Source of the DNA: Leucosporidium creatinivorum
Taxonomy: Eukaryota; Basidiomycota; Microbotryomycetes; Leucosporidiales; Leucosporidiaceae
DNA: 64,000 bases
Reading direction: 5' to 3'
Assembly: GCA_001600635.1 (NCBI GenBank)
Contig: BCKL01000020.1
Location: forward strand, 124,001 to 188,000
Part shown: one piece after another, positions 35,546-48,291 of the stretch
Position numbering within the stretch: the first letter of the stretch is position 1
Layout: every line of letters begins with the position of its first letter
The notes under the pieces: model-generated
Told to the model about the DNA's origin: nothing
Databases searched by the model: none
The model's input: the letters and a program-made list of their open reading frames with translations, nothing else
Translations under genes and position numbers: made by a program

Positions 35546-37684
35546 TCAGCGGCGCTTCTTGCCGGCCTTCTCGTTTTGGCGCTGCTTGAAGATGGTAAGA
35601 AAAGGTGGAGGAGGAGATAGAAGGTCAGTGTGAGTGTTGCGAACCGACAACGACCTCGCCGAAGTTGAGCAACTCACTCGGCAGTCGTCGCAGAACCAGC
35701 GGCCCTTAGGAATGGCCGAAAGACCGACACAGCTGAGGTGGAACTGTAGGAGACGCGAAGGCCAGTCAGCGACCAGCTCTTGCCAACGCGCGAATGCGAA
35801 TCGGCGCCGACGAGCGACGAAACTCACCCATTCCCTCTCGCAATCGCCCCCATCACATCCAATCATCTCCCCAAAGCTAACACGCTGGCAGAAGCAGTAG
35901 ATGGTCTTGTCTCCCTCATCTCCCTCCTCGCCGAGGTCGAGCTCGCCCTCCAAATCGTCGAGCATGGGCGGTAGAGGCTCGGGCGAAGGAGCTTCTTGCT
36001 GCGAGTTGGTGCGGCGGGGAGCGTGCTTGAGCGAGGCGCCGAAAGGTTGGGGAAGGGCGCGGGGAGTCATGTCGGGAGAGTCGGGGCTGTGAGAGAGGGC
36101 GTAGCCGAGAAGGGCGGTCGAGGGAAGAGAAGAGAGAAGAGAGCGGACGGGGGAAAAGGAGAGGTCAGCGTCGTTTAGGCTCAACTCCATCCTTACCATC
36201 CACCCGAGTTAGCTACCGAAGCAAAGACTCACCCCTTCTTGGTCTTCTTCCTCGCGCCATTGCCGTCTTCGATCTTCCTCTTGCTGCCGCTCGCCCTTCC
36301 CATGCCCATCGGTCCACCCGTGGCGGCGTTGTACTCCTCCTGCGTCGCCATCCCTTGGTACAGCATCCCTTGACCTTGTCCAATCCCGCCAGCCTGCCTG
36401 CCGACATCGACGACAACGCTTCCCGCTCCCTTACGAACCTTGACCGCATCGACCGCAGTCATGCCCATCGGGTGTTGACCATGCTGAGTGTGCTGGGGAG
36501 CGTACGGCGAAGCGTAGAGTCCAGCAGCAGCGTTATGCTGAGTCGCGGGTACGGCGCCTCCCATTCCTCCGCCCATGCTGCCTCCTGGCTGCTGCATCTG
36601 CGCCTGCTGCATCCTCTTCTTGGTGTACTGATTCGGGTGACGCATGAGAGGATCCTTCTCCTTCTCCCCCTTGGCTCCACCTCCCGCCAGCAAGTCCATC
36701 GCGCCGGCGCTGCCTCCGCCGAGAATCCCTCCGCTGCGCTTCTTTGGCTGGCCTTGACCGGGCCGTCCTCCTGCTCCAGTTCCTCGAGTCATATCCCAGT
36801 GCTCGCGCACCATACCGAGAGCACCTTGCATGCGAGCAGTCGAGCCGGCGCCGGCATGGCGGGATGGAGGGTAGTCGAACTGCTGGCGGCGAGCGATGGC
36901 TGAACCGGAGGTGGAAGACGAGGGGTAGCCGTGCGGTGCGGCGGGTGGTGGTAAGAGAGGAAGGAGATGGGCGGGAAGGAAGGTGAGGAGCAGCGAGGAG
37001 AGGGTTGCAAGGTGCGAAGTGTGCGTAGCGATCTGGAGGACGGGGAAAGGTCAGCGAAAGCGGCTCTACATAGTCTGGGAGGCTACACACCGTCTCGCAA
37101 GTGCTGGTAGCGACCCTGATCTTATCCTCTCCTCCCAAGCGGAACACTCTCGCGTCCTCAGTGACCTCGCGGAGGAGCTTCAACCGCTCGAACGGCGTGT
37201 ACTTGGGCGCCGCTTCTGCTTCGGGTGAGCCTGGCGGTGGGGTCGACATCATCGAATGTAGCAGCTGGAGCTTGGTCGTAATGCCTTGCAGCGAACCTGA
37301 GGCGAGAGCGGGGCGGAGCGGGTCAGCGGTTTTATCTCAGCGAGTGGTGGGCTGTAGTATTGGGTAAGAGCAGCGCAGAGCTAGCTTAAAGCTACTGGAG
37401 CGCTCTACCGCTGTGTACCTCATCGTCTCGGCTACTTTCTCTCGACCGCACCCTCCCGCGCTGTTGTCGAGCCGCTTCATTCTCCTGCCGGCTGAAGCTG
37501 TACCGCGCTAGCACAGATGAGGAAACAGCAAGCTCTACTCACCACTGAGCACAGCATCCAACTCTTTGAGGTCGCTCAAGCTGCGAGTGAGGGTCGGCGG
37601 CAGCGAGTCGAGCGTGTCGCCAAACGTCGAGACGAGATGGATGATTTCGCTCGAAGGCGTAGGCGCTGCTGGTTGTGTTGCCAT
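35546..37684 (-). CDS. ING-family chromatin reader (Pho23/Yng-like) with C-terminal PHD finger
   Basis: A ~500-residue protein in about six exons. The N-terminal ING helix region begins MATQPAAPTPSSEIIHLVS and contains TFGDTLDSLPPTLTRSLSDL, then KYTPFERLKLLREVTEDARV, which forms the dimeric coiled coil. A long Gly/Gln/Met-rich disordered middle follows with basic stretches (SKRKIEDGNGARKKTKKG, a likely nuclear signal). The C-terminus is a complete PHD finger, IYCFCQRVSFGEMIGCDGGD through HLSCVGLSAIPKGRWFCDDC, with all eight zinc ligands; this domain reads H3K4me3. In fungi these proteins are subunits of Rpd3L (Pho23), NuA4 (Yng2) or NuA3 (Yng1); I cannot decide which here, though the length favours Pho23. 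The last exon is a short basic tail NEKAGKKRR. The intron before the PHD exon is longer than usual. Confidence 0.9.
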
Positions 37685-39780
37685 CCTGTAGCTGATTTGA
37701 GCAGCCGGCCGGTGCTGAGACGAGCAAGCGAGCGAAATGTGGTCAAGAGGAAACTGCGCGGGGGGCGGCTCGAAAGCGAGAGTGGTGAGGAGAGGAGTCT
37801 CTATTTGGTTGTTAAGCAAGGTGCACAGTTGAGGCTCTCAGGTGGGCGGTATACCTACTTGGGATGTACTCTGAGCTCCTGAGACTCCAGAGCTCCCTGT
37901 AGCTAAACCTCGGTGCCCTGCTCGGCGAAGGCTGCTTCGCTTGCTCTTTCCTTCGCTTTCGCCTCTCCGTAGCTCTTGAACTGCCTTTGACATCGCTTAT
38001 TCATAGCTGCTCCGATGTCCATAAGCCCTAGACCTCTCACAGTTCGAAGCAGCGTCGTTATCACCCTCGCCGAGCAGTACCGCCGAGTTCGTCGCTCGCT
38101 CATTCGCCTTCAGCCTTACTAGATGTGCCGCACTCGACGAGACATCATCAGTGCTGTACTTTTTTCCGCCTCAGTACAATGAGCATTGCATGTGTGGCTC
38201 TGGCTGAGCTTTCGCAGCCCGGGTCCGAGTTCGGCGCTTGTTGTCCTCGCCGCCTCAGCACGACTCACGAATGCGTTGCCGCCGCAGGGAGCATAGAGCT
38301 TAGCGTACATGTGATTTCATCTACATCGCGATACTCACTCGTCTTCACAAGCGAGAGAAAGGGAGCGTCAAGGGCCGGCGCAGCTGGAAAGGACTCCGCC
38401 GAGCAAAGCTCGCGCCTGCCTGGCTGGTCGGGCGCCAAACCAGAGAGCTTGCCATTGAGCCTGTACCGTAGCCGAGCACAGCCCCCGAGGTCGCTTAGGC
38501 TCCCACATTCGACCAGCAAGCCGGACTTGGGCAAAGGAAGCCGAGCCTGCGGTGGCCGAGCAGCGATTTCGGCACTTGCAAAGCTGAGCGGGGCAGAGCT
38601 TGTAGCACTCCACAGCGAGGTGTTTTGCAGCTTCGTATAGCTGCACAGCTCGGCTGTAGACCAGGGGTTGATACTTTTTGGGTGCAGGTCAACCCTTGCC
38701 CACCTCCACCGAGCAGGTCGAGGCCGGGGGGCTGGCTGTACGACTCTCATCAAACCCGTCGAGAGAAATGGCCTCCTTCGATGTCAAACGAGCGCATTTC
38801 AGATGTACCCCGATACGGATCTCAGTCGAGCTGCACCCATCAGCGCAAGTCGTTGACCGACCTTGAAAAGGGAGAGCGATGCGAGCCGGCGTCCGAGACC
38901 TCCCACCTAAAGGCAACGGCACCTCGAAGAGGGAGGGGAAGCGGCGAGTTGGCCGTCTTGTGATGTGTTACTTTTGTAGACTAGCAAAGGAGGGCAGCTT
39001 GCCAGAGCTTCAGAACTGCAGAGGCGCCTGCGAGTCCCTTTCGGCGCTGATCTTGACCAGCTGGCGCCTTGCTGGGATGGGAAAGAGGCCAAAGCCGAAG
39101 GCCGGGAGGCGAGGCCTGTGCTAAACTTGCAACTGGCACTAGCAGTAGGTTGATGCACGGTGCAGGCGGGAGCAGCTTGATGTGCAGAGCGAAGAGCTCG
39201 GCGATGGGAAGCAAGCAAGCCCTCCTCGCTCGGCAAGCGAGCAGATGAATCTGCAGGGATTTACGGAGGGAGCGGGGGCAAGCATCCGCAACGAGGCGTG
39301 ACGAAGTCTGTGAACTCAATCAAGCGAGCCAGCGATCTGCTCCACGCTCCAGAGCCTTGATCGTGCTCCGCCGAAGTTGCTTTCGGCCCTGGCCTAACCT
39401 AGCGCCCTTCCCCTTGTGTTTAAGCAAGGAGGTCAACCTCTTCCTCCTCGCCTGTTGCACAGCTACAGAGACGTGTCTTCAGCCGTTCTCTTCTCCTCGA
39501 CTTTCGCCCGCCGGCCGCTCGCTCCTCTTGCTGAGTCGCTCCGAACGACCTCTTAGCCTCGTCTCGCGCACTAAGTGTCGAGCTACGACTTGCTAGCTCC
39601 CGAGGACACACATACGACCACAGGACTTCGCTCTCCCTCTCCTTCCTACCACGATGTGCTACATCTTCGCCTAGAGCTCCCTCTCCAACGCCCTCAAGCA
39701 GCTACTCGCCAGCAGAACAGCGTCAACTCAACGCGCCTCCGCTCGCACTCGACGTCAAAGCGCTCACAAAAAAGGGAGGG
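37685..39780. promoter_or_regulatory. Long divergent intergenic region between ING and arrestin-like genes
   Basis: 2.1 kb, one of the two longest gene-free stretches in the window. Open frames occur on both strands but lack splice structure or recognisable motifs. A 6-codon upstream ORF (ATG TGC ... TAG, 39654-39674) precedes the arrestin-like gene. I see no RNA gene or repeat. Confidence 0.4.
39654..39674 (+). promoter_or_regulatory. Possible uORF before the arrestin-like gene
   Basis: A six-codon ORF (Met-Cys-Tyr-Ile-Phe-Ala-stop) lies 107 bases upstream of the chosen start. If transcribed it could dampen translation. Alternatively the CCTAG at its end could be an intron acceptor: the frame from 39675 is open into the main ORF. 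Confidence 0.3.
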
Positions 39781-42700
39781 ATGCCCACCGCCGAGCTGGT
39801 CCCAGCGTCGGGCAATCATGCTCGTTGGTTCCCCTACATGGGCGCGTTTGGCGTAACGGACGTCTTCCTCCAAGGCGAGGTTCGGACCAAGCGGCAGGAG
39901 GACAACAAGCCGCTCAAGTGCACCCACATTCAAGTGCGCGTACGCTGCTACGAAGCAGAGAACCCGAGCGGAGGGATCAAGATGAAGCGCGACAAGATGA
40001 ACGTCGTATACGAGCGTTACTCGGACGTGCCCGTGTGGGAGAAGGAGCCGAACCAGTCCTTCGGCGAGCTCACGGAGACGAGCCACCCTTTCCGCGTCGT
40101 CATCCCTCGCATCAACTCGGGCGTCTCGAAAGTGACCTACAAGTCATATCGTGCATGGTGGCAGATCGAAGCCAGTGAGTTCTGAGCGCAGCCTCGGCGA
40201 TGTCCTCTCGTTTCGGCCGAGCTGACCGTCTCGCACATCTCCCTGCAGTCCTACACTACCCTAAATCATCCAACATCCACGGCTCGCGCATGCTTTTGAC
40301 GCAGCAGATTCCTCTACGACGCTTCAACCACACACCCACCCCACTCCCACCTCTCGCCTGGTCTTCCTCCCTCTCGCCCGCTTCGACTCCGCTCGCATCG
40401 ACCTCCAAACTACCACCAGCACCACCACCCGGTCGCAGCATTCGCTACAGCATCTCCCTTCTTCCCACTACCGCACCCGGCCCCGGCGACTCGCTAGACT
40501 TTGCCCTCCGCTTCCACCGAGACGACCCCTCCATCACCATCCGCAAGGTCCAACTCTCGCTGGACCGAACACTCATCCTCCACCCCATCAAAGTCTCGCC
40601 CAACAACTCGGACGACGAGTTTGATGTCACACAACTCCCCGAGGATGACGATGCCGTATGGTCACCACCGTCGAGCAACGCCGCCCTGCCCGACGACTTT
40701 GGCGCTTTCGTATCCGCACCAGGTCGGCCAGCATCGAGGGGCCTCTCCTCCGTCTTTAGACGAGGGAGCTCAGCAGGAACCGCGAGCGGGAAGAGCCCTC
40801 TTCCCTCCCCTTCCTACACTCCCGGCGCCGAGGTCACCTCCTACTTCGCCGCTCTCCCTACTCCGGGCGCCTCCACCTCCGGCTCCAACAACTCGACACC
40901 GACCAACAGCGTGTCACAAGCCCCTCAGCGTATCGAGCGATCTGCGGTTCACGTCGTTGAGCTGGACCATGTGCAGTGGGATGGAGAAACTAAGGCTAGC
41001 CTGGTCGTGCCGAGGGGCAAGGGCAACCATCGGTACTCGACGGGCGAGTCGATGAAGACGAAGCACATCGACGTGCGCTTCACCGTCGGCATCAAGGTGA
41101 GTTCTCGCGGTCGAAGCATTACGAAAGCTCGCCGACTGACTGTGCACTCGTCCGAACTCAGATCACCCTTCGTCACCGCAACGGCACCGCGGAGACCCTC
41201 GAGCTGGAGCCACAAGTTGTCACTGTGATGGGCGAGCAGCTGCCCGGCGCCATCGAGACCAAGAGGACAGCGGAAGCCGAGCATCGCCTCTTGGCCGAGA
41301 AGGGCCACGCACTACCTCTCCCTTCACCACACGCCTCCTACCGCTCCCCACCTCCAGTCAAGACTTCCCTCGGCGCGAGAAGAGCCAGCAACTTCACTCT
41401 CACCGTCAACATCGACCAGCAGTCGACTCCCGCGCCGCCGCTTCCTTCGCCCTCGGCTGTCAGCGGGACCAACTCGGAAGGCAAAAGGAGGAACTCGTGG
41501 TTCGCGGCGGAGCCCAAGTCGATCGGTACCAGGCGACGATCGGAGCAGAGCGATGGTCCTATCGGCGCACCTGTGAGGACACGAGCGAGGGTCGGAGCGT
41601 CGCCTTCTCCTCCTTCGGCGTCGTCTTCCGCTTCCGCCAGCACCTCGCACGCCGACACGTCCATTCCTTTCGCTGGCTCAGGCTACGTCTCCTCCGCCCT
41701 CTCACGCCCCCCGCTGCATAGCGAGTACCTCCCTCCTCACACTCCCAACTCGCCCGACTTCCTCATCACTCCCACTCCTTCCACCTTCGCCGCCGCCATC
41801 GCTCACGCCGATCACCGACAAGAGCAGCAGCGCCTCACTACCTTCCCTCTCGCAACCACTCCCTCGCAACTCGCCCACCACTCGTCCGCCGGATCCTCGG
41901 CCGACTCGGGACACCCTCGCCTTCCTCGTCGCTCAGGCGGTCCTTCCTCTCGCTCCAACCCCTACTCTTCCGCACACCGTCCTCGCTCTGCTGGCGCCCT
42001 CTCCACCATCTCGCAGAGGTCCAATCTCTCCTCGCAGGACGGGGCGAGCATTCGATCCTTCAGCAGCGCGTCGAGCACCGGCTTCGTCAGGGAGTCCTCA
42101 GCGCCTCTACCGAGCACAAACACGAGCTCGCATTTGATGATGCTTTTGGGTGGAGACGACCTCCCCTCGCTATCGTTGGAGCCGAAGAAGAGACGGTCGA
42201 AGCCTCATCACGAGTACCTCTCCCCGCCGGCGGAGGACTACACCTCGGGCGTCATCCCCGTACCTCATCCTCTCTCTCCCGAGTCCGCCACCTCGCACTC
42301 AATCGCTCCATCGCCTCCTCACCAACCTTCAGGTCTCACGCTCAGCGCCAGCGTTCCCGCTTCCCCCTCCCTCTCCTTCACCGGCGAGGACGACGACGAG
42401 GAGCTGTCTTCGGCAGCTTCAACCCCTCCCATCGGCAGCTTCGACGCTCCTCCCTCCCCCGCCATCGACTTCCAAGCCTTTTCCCTCGCCGCTCGCCAAC
42501 CCTCGAGCACCACCTTCAACTCGCCCTTCACCTCGGCCGATCCTCACTCGGGAGCCATGGGCGTCGACTCGGCCACTCGCGCAGAGATAGCACCATGGTC
42601 GGTCACGGAAGTCAGCCCATTTGACATCTCGCCTCGCAAGGGGAACGTCGTCTCGGCCGTCGGCAAGGGCGCTCGGCGAACAGCAGCCCCTTCGGGCGGA

Positions 42701-42943
42701 TGGTCGCCACCCCCTTCGGCGTCGTCGGGGATGGCGAGGACTAGCTCGAGTGGCAAGTTGAGCGGTGGGGGAGAGTACCTTGGTGTGGCTTTGCCGGAGG
42801 GAGCGCCGAGGAGGAAGAGTTCGGGAGGGTTTGGGTTGTTCGGGAGGGGAGATACGTCGCATTCGCACCAGGAGGAGGGGCATGAGTCGCCTGGCAAGGA
42901 GGGGAGTAGGTGGGGCTTCTTGAGGAGGGGGAGTCGAGCTTAG
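39781..42943 (+). CDS. Arrestin-like adaptor protein
   Basis: A 1,007-residue protein in three exons: 39781-40174, 40249-41096 and 41162-42943. The first ~450 residues look like an arrestin fold: GAFGVTDVFLQGEV, IQVRVRCYEAE, ETSHPFRVVIPRINSGVSKV, SIRYSISLLPTTAPG, and later KHIDVRFTVGIKITLRHRNG, with disordered inserts between strands. The remaining half is Ser/Pro-rich and disordered. Fungal alpha-arrestins recruit Rsp5-type ubiquitin ligases to plasma-membrane transporters and are controlled by phosphorylation. I do not see a clear PPxY motif, so ligase binding is not shown. The start is uncertain: the frame stays open upstream to about 39640 and includes plausible protein sequence (RQLNAPPLALDVKALTKKG), so an upstream exon may supply the true N-terminus. 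Function is inferred from fold resemblance only. Confidence 0.72.
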
Positions 42944-43184
42944 CATGTGGTGGACCGAGCCAGTTAGCAGCAGCAGCAGCATCGCCGAAACTTTTATACC
43001 CCTGTTACCGACTTATACCCCATTCGACATTACATAGCATCGCATTCGCGCTCTCCTGCAGTACTACATATACGGTTCCAACGTTATGTGACCGCGAGAG
43101 GAGAAGTCCCCGAGATGGTCACTCTGAGGACCTCGAGCTCCTGCCACAACTTGCCTACTCGTCTTTTTGCTCGCCGCCGCTAAG

Positions 43185-45580
43185 ATGGACGACTCGAAGC
43201 CTACAGAAGCTGCTCAAGAGTACAGTAAGTGTTTCCTACTGCTCTGCCGAGCGACGAGAAGCTGACGCCGAGCGACTCTCTCCCTCAGACGACACGCAAG
43301 AGCTGCCCTGCCTGCCCAACGATACGCTCGCCTACATCCTCACCTTCCTTCCCGTCGGCGATCAGCTCTCCTTCCACACTCTCATCAACTGTCGATTCGT
43401 CTCGCGCAACTTCTCGCTCGCTTCGAAGCAGGAGCAAGTCTGGCACCCTTGGCTCCGCCGCTACTGGACCACCCCCTTCATGCTCGGCGGTCCGCGCATC
43501 TCGGAGCACTGCTCCAACCTTGCCGACAGGGATGCCATCAAAGCGATCCTCCATTGCGACGGCGCCCTCCCTCCCTCTTCCGAGCTCTTCAGCATCCGCA
43601 CTCGCTTCGACGCTTTCGTGCTCGAGCAGTTCAACAAGCTCGTCACTACCCCCAGCAACCGTCTCAGCCCCTTCACCATCCTCTGCCACCTCGACTTCCC
43701 CGTCCTCGACGCCGTGAGACGCGCCCTCGTCCACGGGAAAGCCGATCCCGCCGAGAGGTTGACGAGGGAGTTCTGGGCGACAGAAGTCCAGAAGGGGGCG
43801 ATGCGGTTCGAAGCGGCTCAGGTCTGGAGGCAGCTCGACTATATCCAGACGGACCGTAGTGAGGCATTGGACCGCCTCGACGGCTTCGCGCTTCTGAGCT
43901 GCTCGGCGTTCGCGAGCCACGACTTGGAAGATAGGATCGGGGTGAGCTACGAACCTCGGTCGGGCTATACGGAAAGGGCTGACCGTTACTCTCCCTCAAA
44001 GCTTATCCTCTGGATCGAGACGTTGGCTCGAGACGCCTCGATCTTCCTCGCGCCTTATGGCAGAGCCATCGTCGAGCACCACGAGAAGCACAAGGAGACG
44101 GAGGCCTACAAGTCCATCATCCCCATCCTCATGAAGCTCCACCACCTCCTGTTCTGCTACGGCTTGTATCCTGCGCCCGCCGACGCCCCTCCTCCTCTCG
44201 ACCTGTGCTTCCCCAATCTCGTCCAAGCCGAGACTGAGGATCGCAACACCGCCGTCGACTTCACCCTTTTCATGAAGCTCCAGACGCTCGGTACCGCGAC
44301 GGATGAGGAGACGCCGCTCGGTATCCTCAAGCCCATGCTCCGCGACCGCAAGCCGAGCACTTCCTGGACGCTCTACTCGGCGATCTTTTGCGCCGTCGCG
44401 GGGAAGCTGCAGCTCGGGATGGGAGTCAAGTGCGCTCCTCTGTCGACTCACAAGACGGTCATCAAGGTCGAGAGCTGGGAGGGACCGAGGCCGGTCAAGA
44501 AGGAGGAGGGTGTGCTGCTGTTCGATCTCGCCGAGGAGGCCCACCAGCTCTTGAAGGGCAAGACTGCAGAGAACATGCCGGCTGGTGTCGCTTCATGTGG
44601 ACTTGTGAGTTATTTCGTCCCGACTCCCTTAGCTCCGAAAGCTGACGCACCCTCTACAGCTCCATCAGCTCTCAGGCGACATCACCGCCGCGCTCGCCTC
44701 GCCGACGGCTTCCGGAGACCGTCCCAAAGTCCCGCTCGAGGAAGCCCTCTACGCCGCGCTCCTCATTCCTGCCGTCATCTCTCGCCCTTACCGCGGTCCC
44801 GAAGCCGTCCTTCGCCTCACCGGCGCCGCTTCGAAACTCGCTCCTCACCTCACTCGCTATTTCCCTCTCGACGTCGTCATCCTCGAGGACCTCGTCCTCC
44901 CTCTGGTTGGCACCGAGCCTGCCGAGGTCGCGATCAAGGAGGCCATCGAGATGGTCAAGGGGGAGGACGAGGGAGTCGAGCCGACGAGGAGGAAGGAGGG
45001 CGAGGAGGCCAAGTTCAAGCTCGGTGAGATCGTCAAGTCGAGCGAGGGATGGGTCGGCGTCGTCTCGGGATACGGAAGCTTTGATGAGGAGATGTACAGT
45101 GCGTCTGACACGTCTTAAACGAGTTCGAGTGGAGCTGACCTCCTCCTCCCCCTCGCAATCTTCGCAGAGTCGATCGAGCGTGCCAGCACCGAGCTTCCCG
45201 AGCACACGGTTCAGATCTTCTACTGGATCGTGAGCTCCACCCTTCTCCTGTCACCTCTACTCAGCACTGACACCCTCGTCTCGCAGCTCTCGGCCGACCT
45301 TCCCACCCCTCACTTCTGCTACACTCACTACGCCGCCGAATCCAGCCTCTCGAGCACCGGCCCCTCTCTTCAAAAAGACGAGATCACCAAGCTCCTCCGT
45401 GTCCCCGGCCTCGGAAGGTGGTTCGGCAACGTCCAGTCGGTCGCCGAGGCCGGCGCCGAGGGAGGAGGGTTCCGTTTCGTCCTCTCCAAGGAGGCTGCTG
45501 CACGCTTCCCTGATGATGTGAATGGCGAGGGCGAGTTGGTGGATTTGGAGATGTTCTCTGCTGTGCTTGAGGTCGAGTAG
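43185..45580 (+). CDS. FBXO21-like F-box protein with YccV/HspQ-like C-terminal domain (copy A)
   Basis: A 696-residue protein in six exons: 43185-43224, 43289-43941, 44002-44604, 44660-45098, 45168-45229 and 45287-45580. The N-terminal F-box reads LPNDTLAYILTFLPVGDQLS followed by RFVSRNFSLASKQEQVWHPW. The middle matches the transglutaminase-like (SirB1-like) region of FBXO21 proteins. Near the C-terminus, FKLGEIVKSSEGWVGVVSGY and later VQIFYWIL resemble the hemimethylated-DNA-binding/YccV domain. In animals FBXO21 is an SCF substrate receptor. A diverged paralogue with the same domain order lies at 53663-56155; they share EEALYA-LL-P-V-S-PY-GPEA-LRLT. It is followed by the MYST gene on the same strand. 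Confidence 0.85.
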
Positions 45581-45846
45581 GATAGGCTGTCGTTGTGGAA
45601 TGCTTGAGCTTGCTTTCGTGCCGATCAGGGAGCGCCGAACAGTGCAGCAGAGAGCGTCTGACGCTGCGAGTGACCTCGAAGGTCGTTTCAGAGCATCTTC
45701 AAGGCTCTGCCTACCATCTAGAACCTCACAGCTTGTGGTCTCGAGCAGCCGCTCCAGGAGTCCCCGAGCAGCGACGTCGCCCCGGCTTGATCTCCCCCAT
45801 ATCGCCTCGCCAGCGCTTCTCTCGGCTTCCCATCTACCACCGAACC

Positions 45847-48291
45847 ATGTCCGAAGCTGCTCTGCCTGCTACCAGCTCCAGCACCCTCGGTACAGCTGCT
45901 ACAAACGGCGAGGCAGCTCCAGCAACCGCCTCAGCAGCTCTCTCTCGCGGCCAGAAGCGTACCAGGGACTCTTCCGCTACGGTGAGCATCTTCATCGACC
46001 TCCAGCACCTGCTCGCTCGCCCTACTAATCTCCTACATCTCCTCTGCGCCGTCCCAAACAACAAAGCAGCCTGCTGCCGCCGCCCCTCCTCCTTCTGCTC
46101 ACGCGCCTCAGTCCTCTGCACCTCGGCGGATCGAATCAGTCATCTTCGGCGGCTACGAGATCACCACCTCCTACTCGTCGCCGTACCCGTTCGAGGATGC
46201 CATCGCAGGAGGAGGAGCGGGAGGGGGAGCTGGTGGAGCCGGCCAGAAGGGCGCGCTCACGAGGGAGAACACTGGGAGGTTCGGATCGCAGCCTGTAGCG
46301 GACGGGAATACGACAAGGACGACCAGCGCCAACGGTCGACGCAAAAGCGCCCTCGGCCCGACCAAGAGCATCACCCCCGAGCTCGTCGCCCCTCCGCCCG
46401 TCGTTCCAGCACCTACAGTCAAGCAGGAGGTGGAAACTGCAGCCGAAGCAGGTCCATCGAGGGAGCGCGTCGACATGGACGTTGACATTATCGAGGACTC
46501 CGAGGCTGGCTCGCCCCAGACGGTGGCAGGACAGGAAACGGTCGGATCCTTCGGCACAGACGGCGAGGACGCTCTGGTCGCTTCCGCCCTACTCCCTCAT
46601 ATCCACCGCACCGCTTCACCCGCCCTCGCTACCGCTCCTCCCCCACCAGCACCAGCAGACCCCTCCGCCGAACCTCCCTCCGAGCTTCCTCCTTCCGCCT
46701 CCACCATCCCTGCGGTCGAACCACCATCGAACTCCTCCGCTCTGCCGTCCGACCCTCACGCCCCTCTCGCTCGCGGCCATGGCGGCCGCTTCAAGCCCAA
46801 ACCGCCCGGCGAGACGGTTCGGGGGAAGCGGCAGATGGCAAAGGCGGCAAAAGCGGCTGCTGCTGCTCTCGCACCGGCACCACCAGCACCAGGAGTTGAC
46901 CTACCACCACCGACGAAGCATCTGACAGTGCGGGAGCAGAGGGAGATCAAGAAGCGCGCGAGGGAGGAGCGAGAGAGGGAGGCGGCGGCGAATGGCGAGG
47001 GTCAGGGACATATGACGACCAAGAGGCTGTTCGTTTGCGAGGGATGCTTCAAGTACATGCTCGAGCCGACTGCTCTCACCAAGCATGTGGTGAGTAGCTC
47101 GAAGCTTTGAGGGCTGCGCGACGGCGCTAATCTCCTCTTCTCACTGAGCAGAAGGAGTGCCAGTACAAGCGACCACCAGGCAAGAAGGTCTATCAACGAG
47201 GAGCCCATACGATTTACGAGGTCGACGGTGCTGTTGAGAAGGTGAGGAAGCTATACCCGTCCGCCGAGCTTCAGCTCACTCTTCCGGCCTGCCTCAGCTC
47301 TACTGCCAGAACCTCTGCCTCTTCGGCAAGCTTTTCATAGAACACAAGTACATGTTCTTTGATGTGAGCTGCCTCTTTCTCCGCCCCTGCTGTGGAGCTG
47401 ACGACATCGCGTCTCGCAGGTCGAAGGCTTCGTCTTCTACATTATGTGCGACGCTACACCATCACGAGACTGGCCGCTCGCCTACTTCTCCAAAGAGAAA
47501 GTCTCCTACGACGACTACAACCTCGCCTGCATCGTCACCTTCCCTCAATACCGTCAACGGGGCTGGGCGACCCTGCTCATCGAATTTAGTAAGGCGGCTT
47601 GCTCGAGTGCCGCCCTCGGGAGTTCGCAAGCTGACACTCGCTACTTTCAACAGGCTACGAGATCACTCGCCGAACCGCCTCCACCCCCGGTACCCCCGAG
47701 CGCCCTCTCTCAGCCCTTGGCATGCGAGGCTACCTCGCCTACTGGACAGGCGTGCTCGTTCGCTACTTCCGCGCCGTCTTCGAGCACTTTGGCGCCCCTC
47801 CGCCAGTCCCCAGCATCGCCGCTTCTCCGGCGGCCGCCGTCGCCGCCTCGCCCGAGCACGATAGGAAGAAGGGACGACGTTCGAGGAGCGGTTGGGATGG
47901 AGAACTACCGGGAGCAGGGCACGGGACGGGACTTACCGTCTCCCTCAAGCGCGATGCTGGTGGTCAGGCTAGCGCAGCGCTCGTTCCTTCCTCCTCCCGC
48001 TCATCGAGTCGGAAACGCTTCAATGGCGCCGAGGCCGACTTCGTCTTCCCTACAACTCTTACCGACATCGCCGAAGCCACCAACATCAAGCCCGACGACG
48101 TTGCGTTTGCTCTGGTGGAGAGTGGGCTGGCGCAGTGGAGGAGGCCAGTGATAAGCGATGAGGGCGAGGAGGAGGAAGCGGGCGAGAAGGTGCTGGAGCT
48201 CATCATTAGCAAGGAGCTGGTAGAGCAGGTGGCCAAGGAGAAGGGTGTTAGGGATAGTCCGATGCTGGATCTAGCGTACGTCTTGTTGTAG
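45847..48291 (+). CDS. MYST-family histone acetyltransferase, Sas2-like
   Basis: A 705-residue enzyme in six exons: 45847-45981, 46070-47089, 47152-47241, 47298-47363, 47420-47588 and 47654-48291. The first ~390 residues are disordered and Pro/Ala-rich. The MYST core then starts with a C2HC zinc finger (LFVCEGCFKYMLEPTALTKH plus KEC), GAHTIYEVDG and LYCQNLCLFGKLFIEHKYMF, which contains the lysine that MYST enzymes autoacetylate. LACIVTFPQYRQRGWATLLI is the acetyl-CoA loop (R-x-x-G-x-A) and the active-site cysteine region. TPERPLSALGMRGYLAYW carries the catalytic glutamate. The GYLAYWTGVLVRYF segment resembles Sas2 more than Esa1 or Sas3. There is a ~100-residue disordered insert after it and a conserved helical end. 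Sas2 acetylates H4K16. The first two introns use CTAAT-type branch sites, unlike the CTGAC typical of this window. Confidence 0.87.

Noticed and set aside
37685-39780. Open frames of 160-170 codons on both strands between the ING and arrestin-like genes
   Set aside because: No recognisable motifs, biased composition and no splice structure; similar open frames arise by chance in this GC-rich genome.
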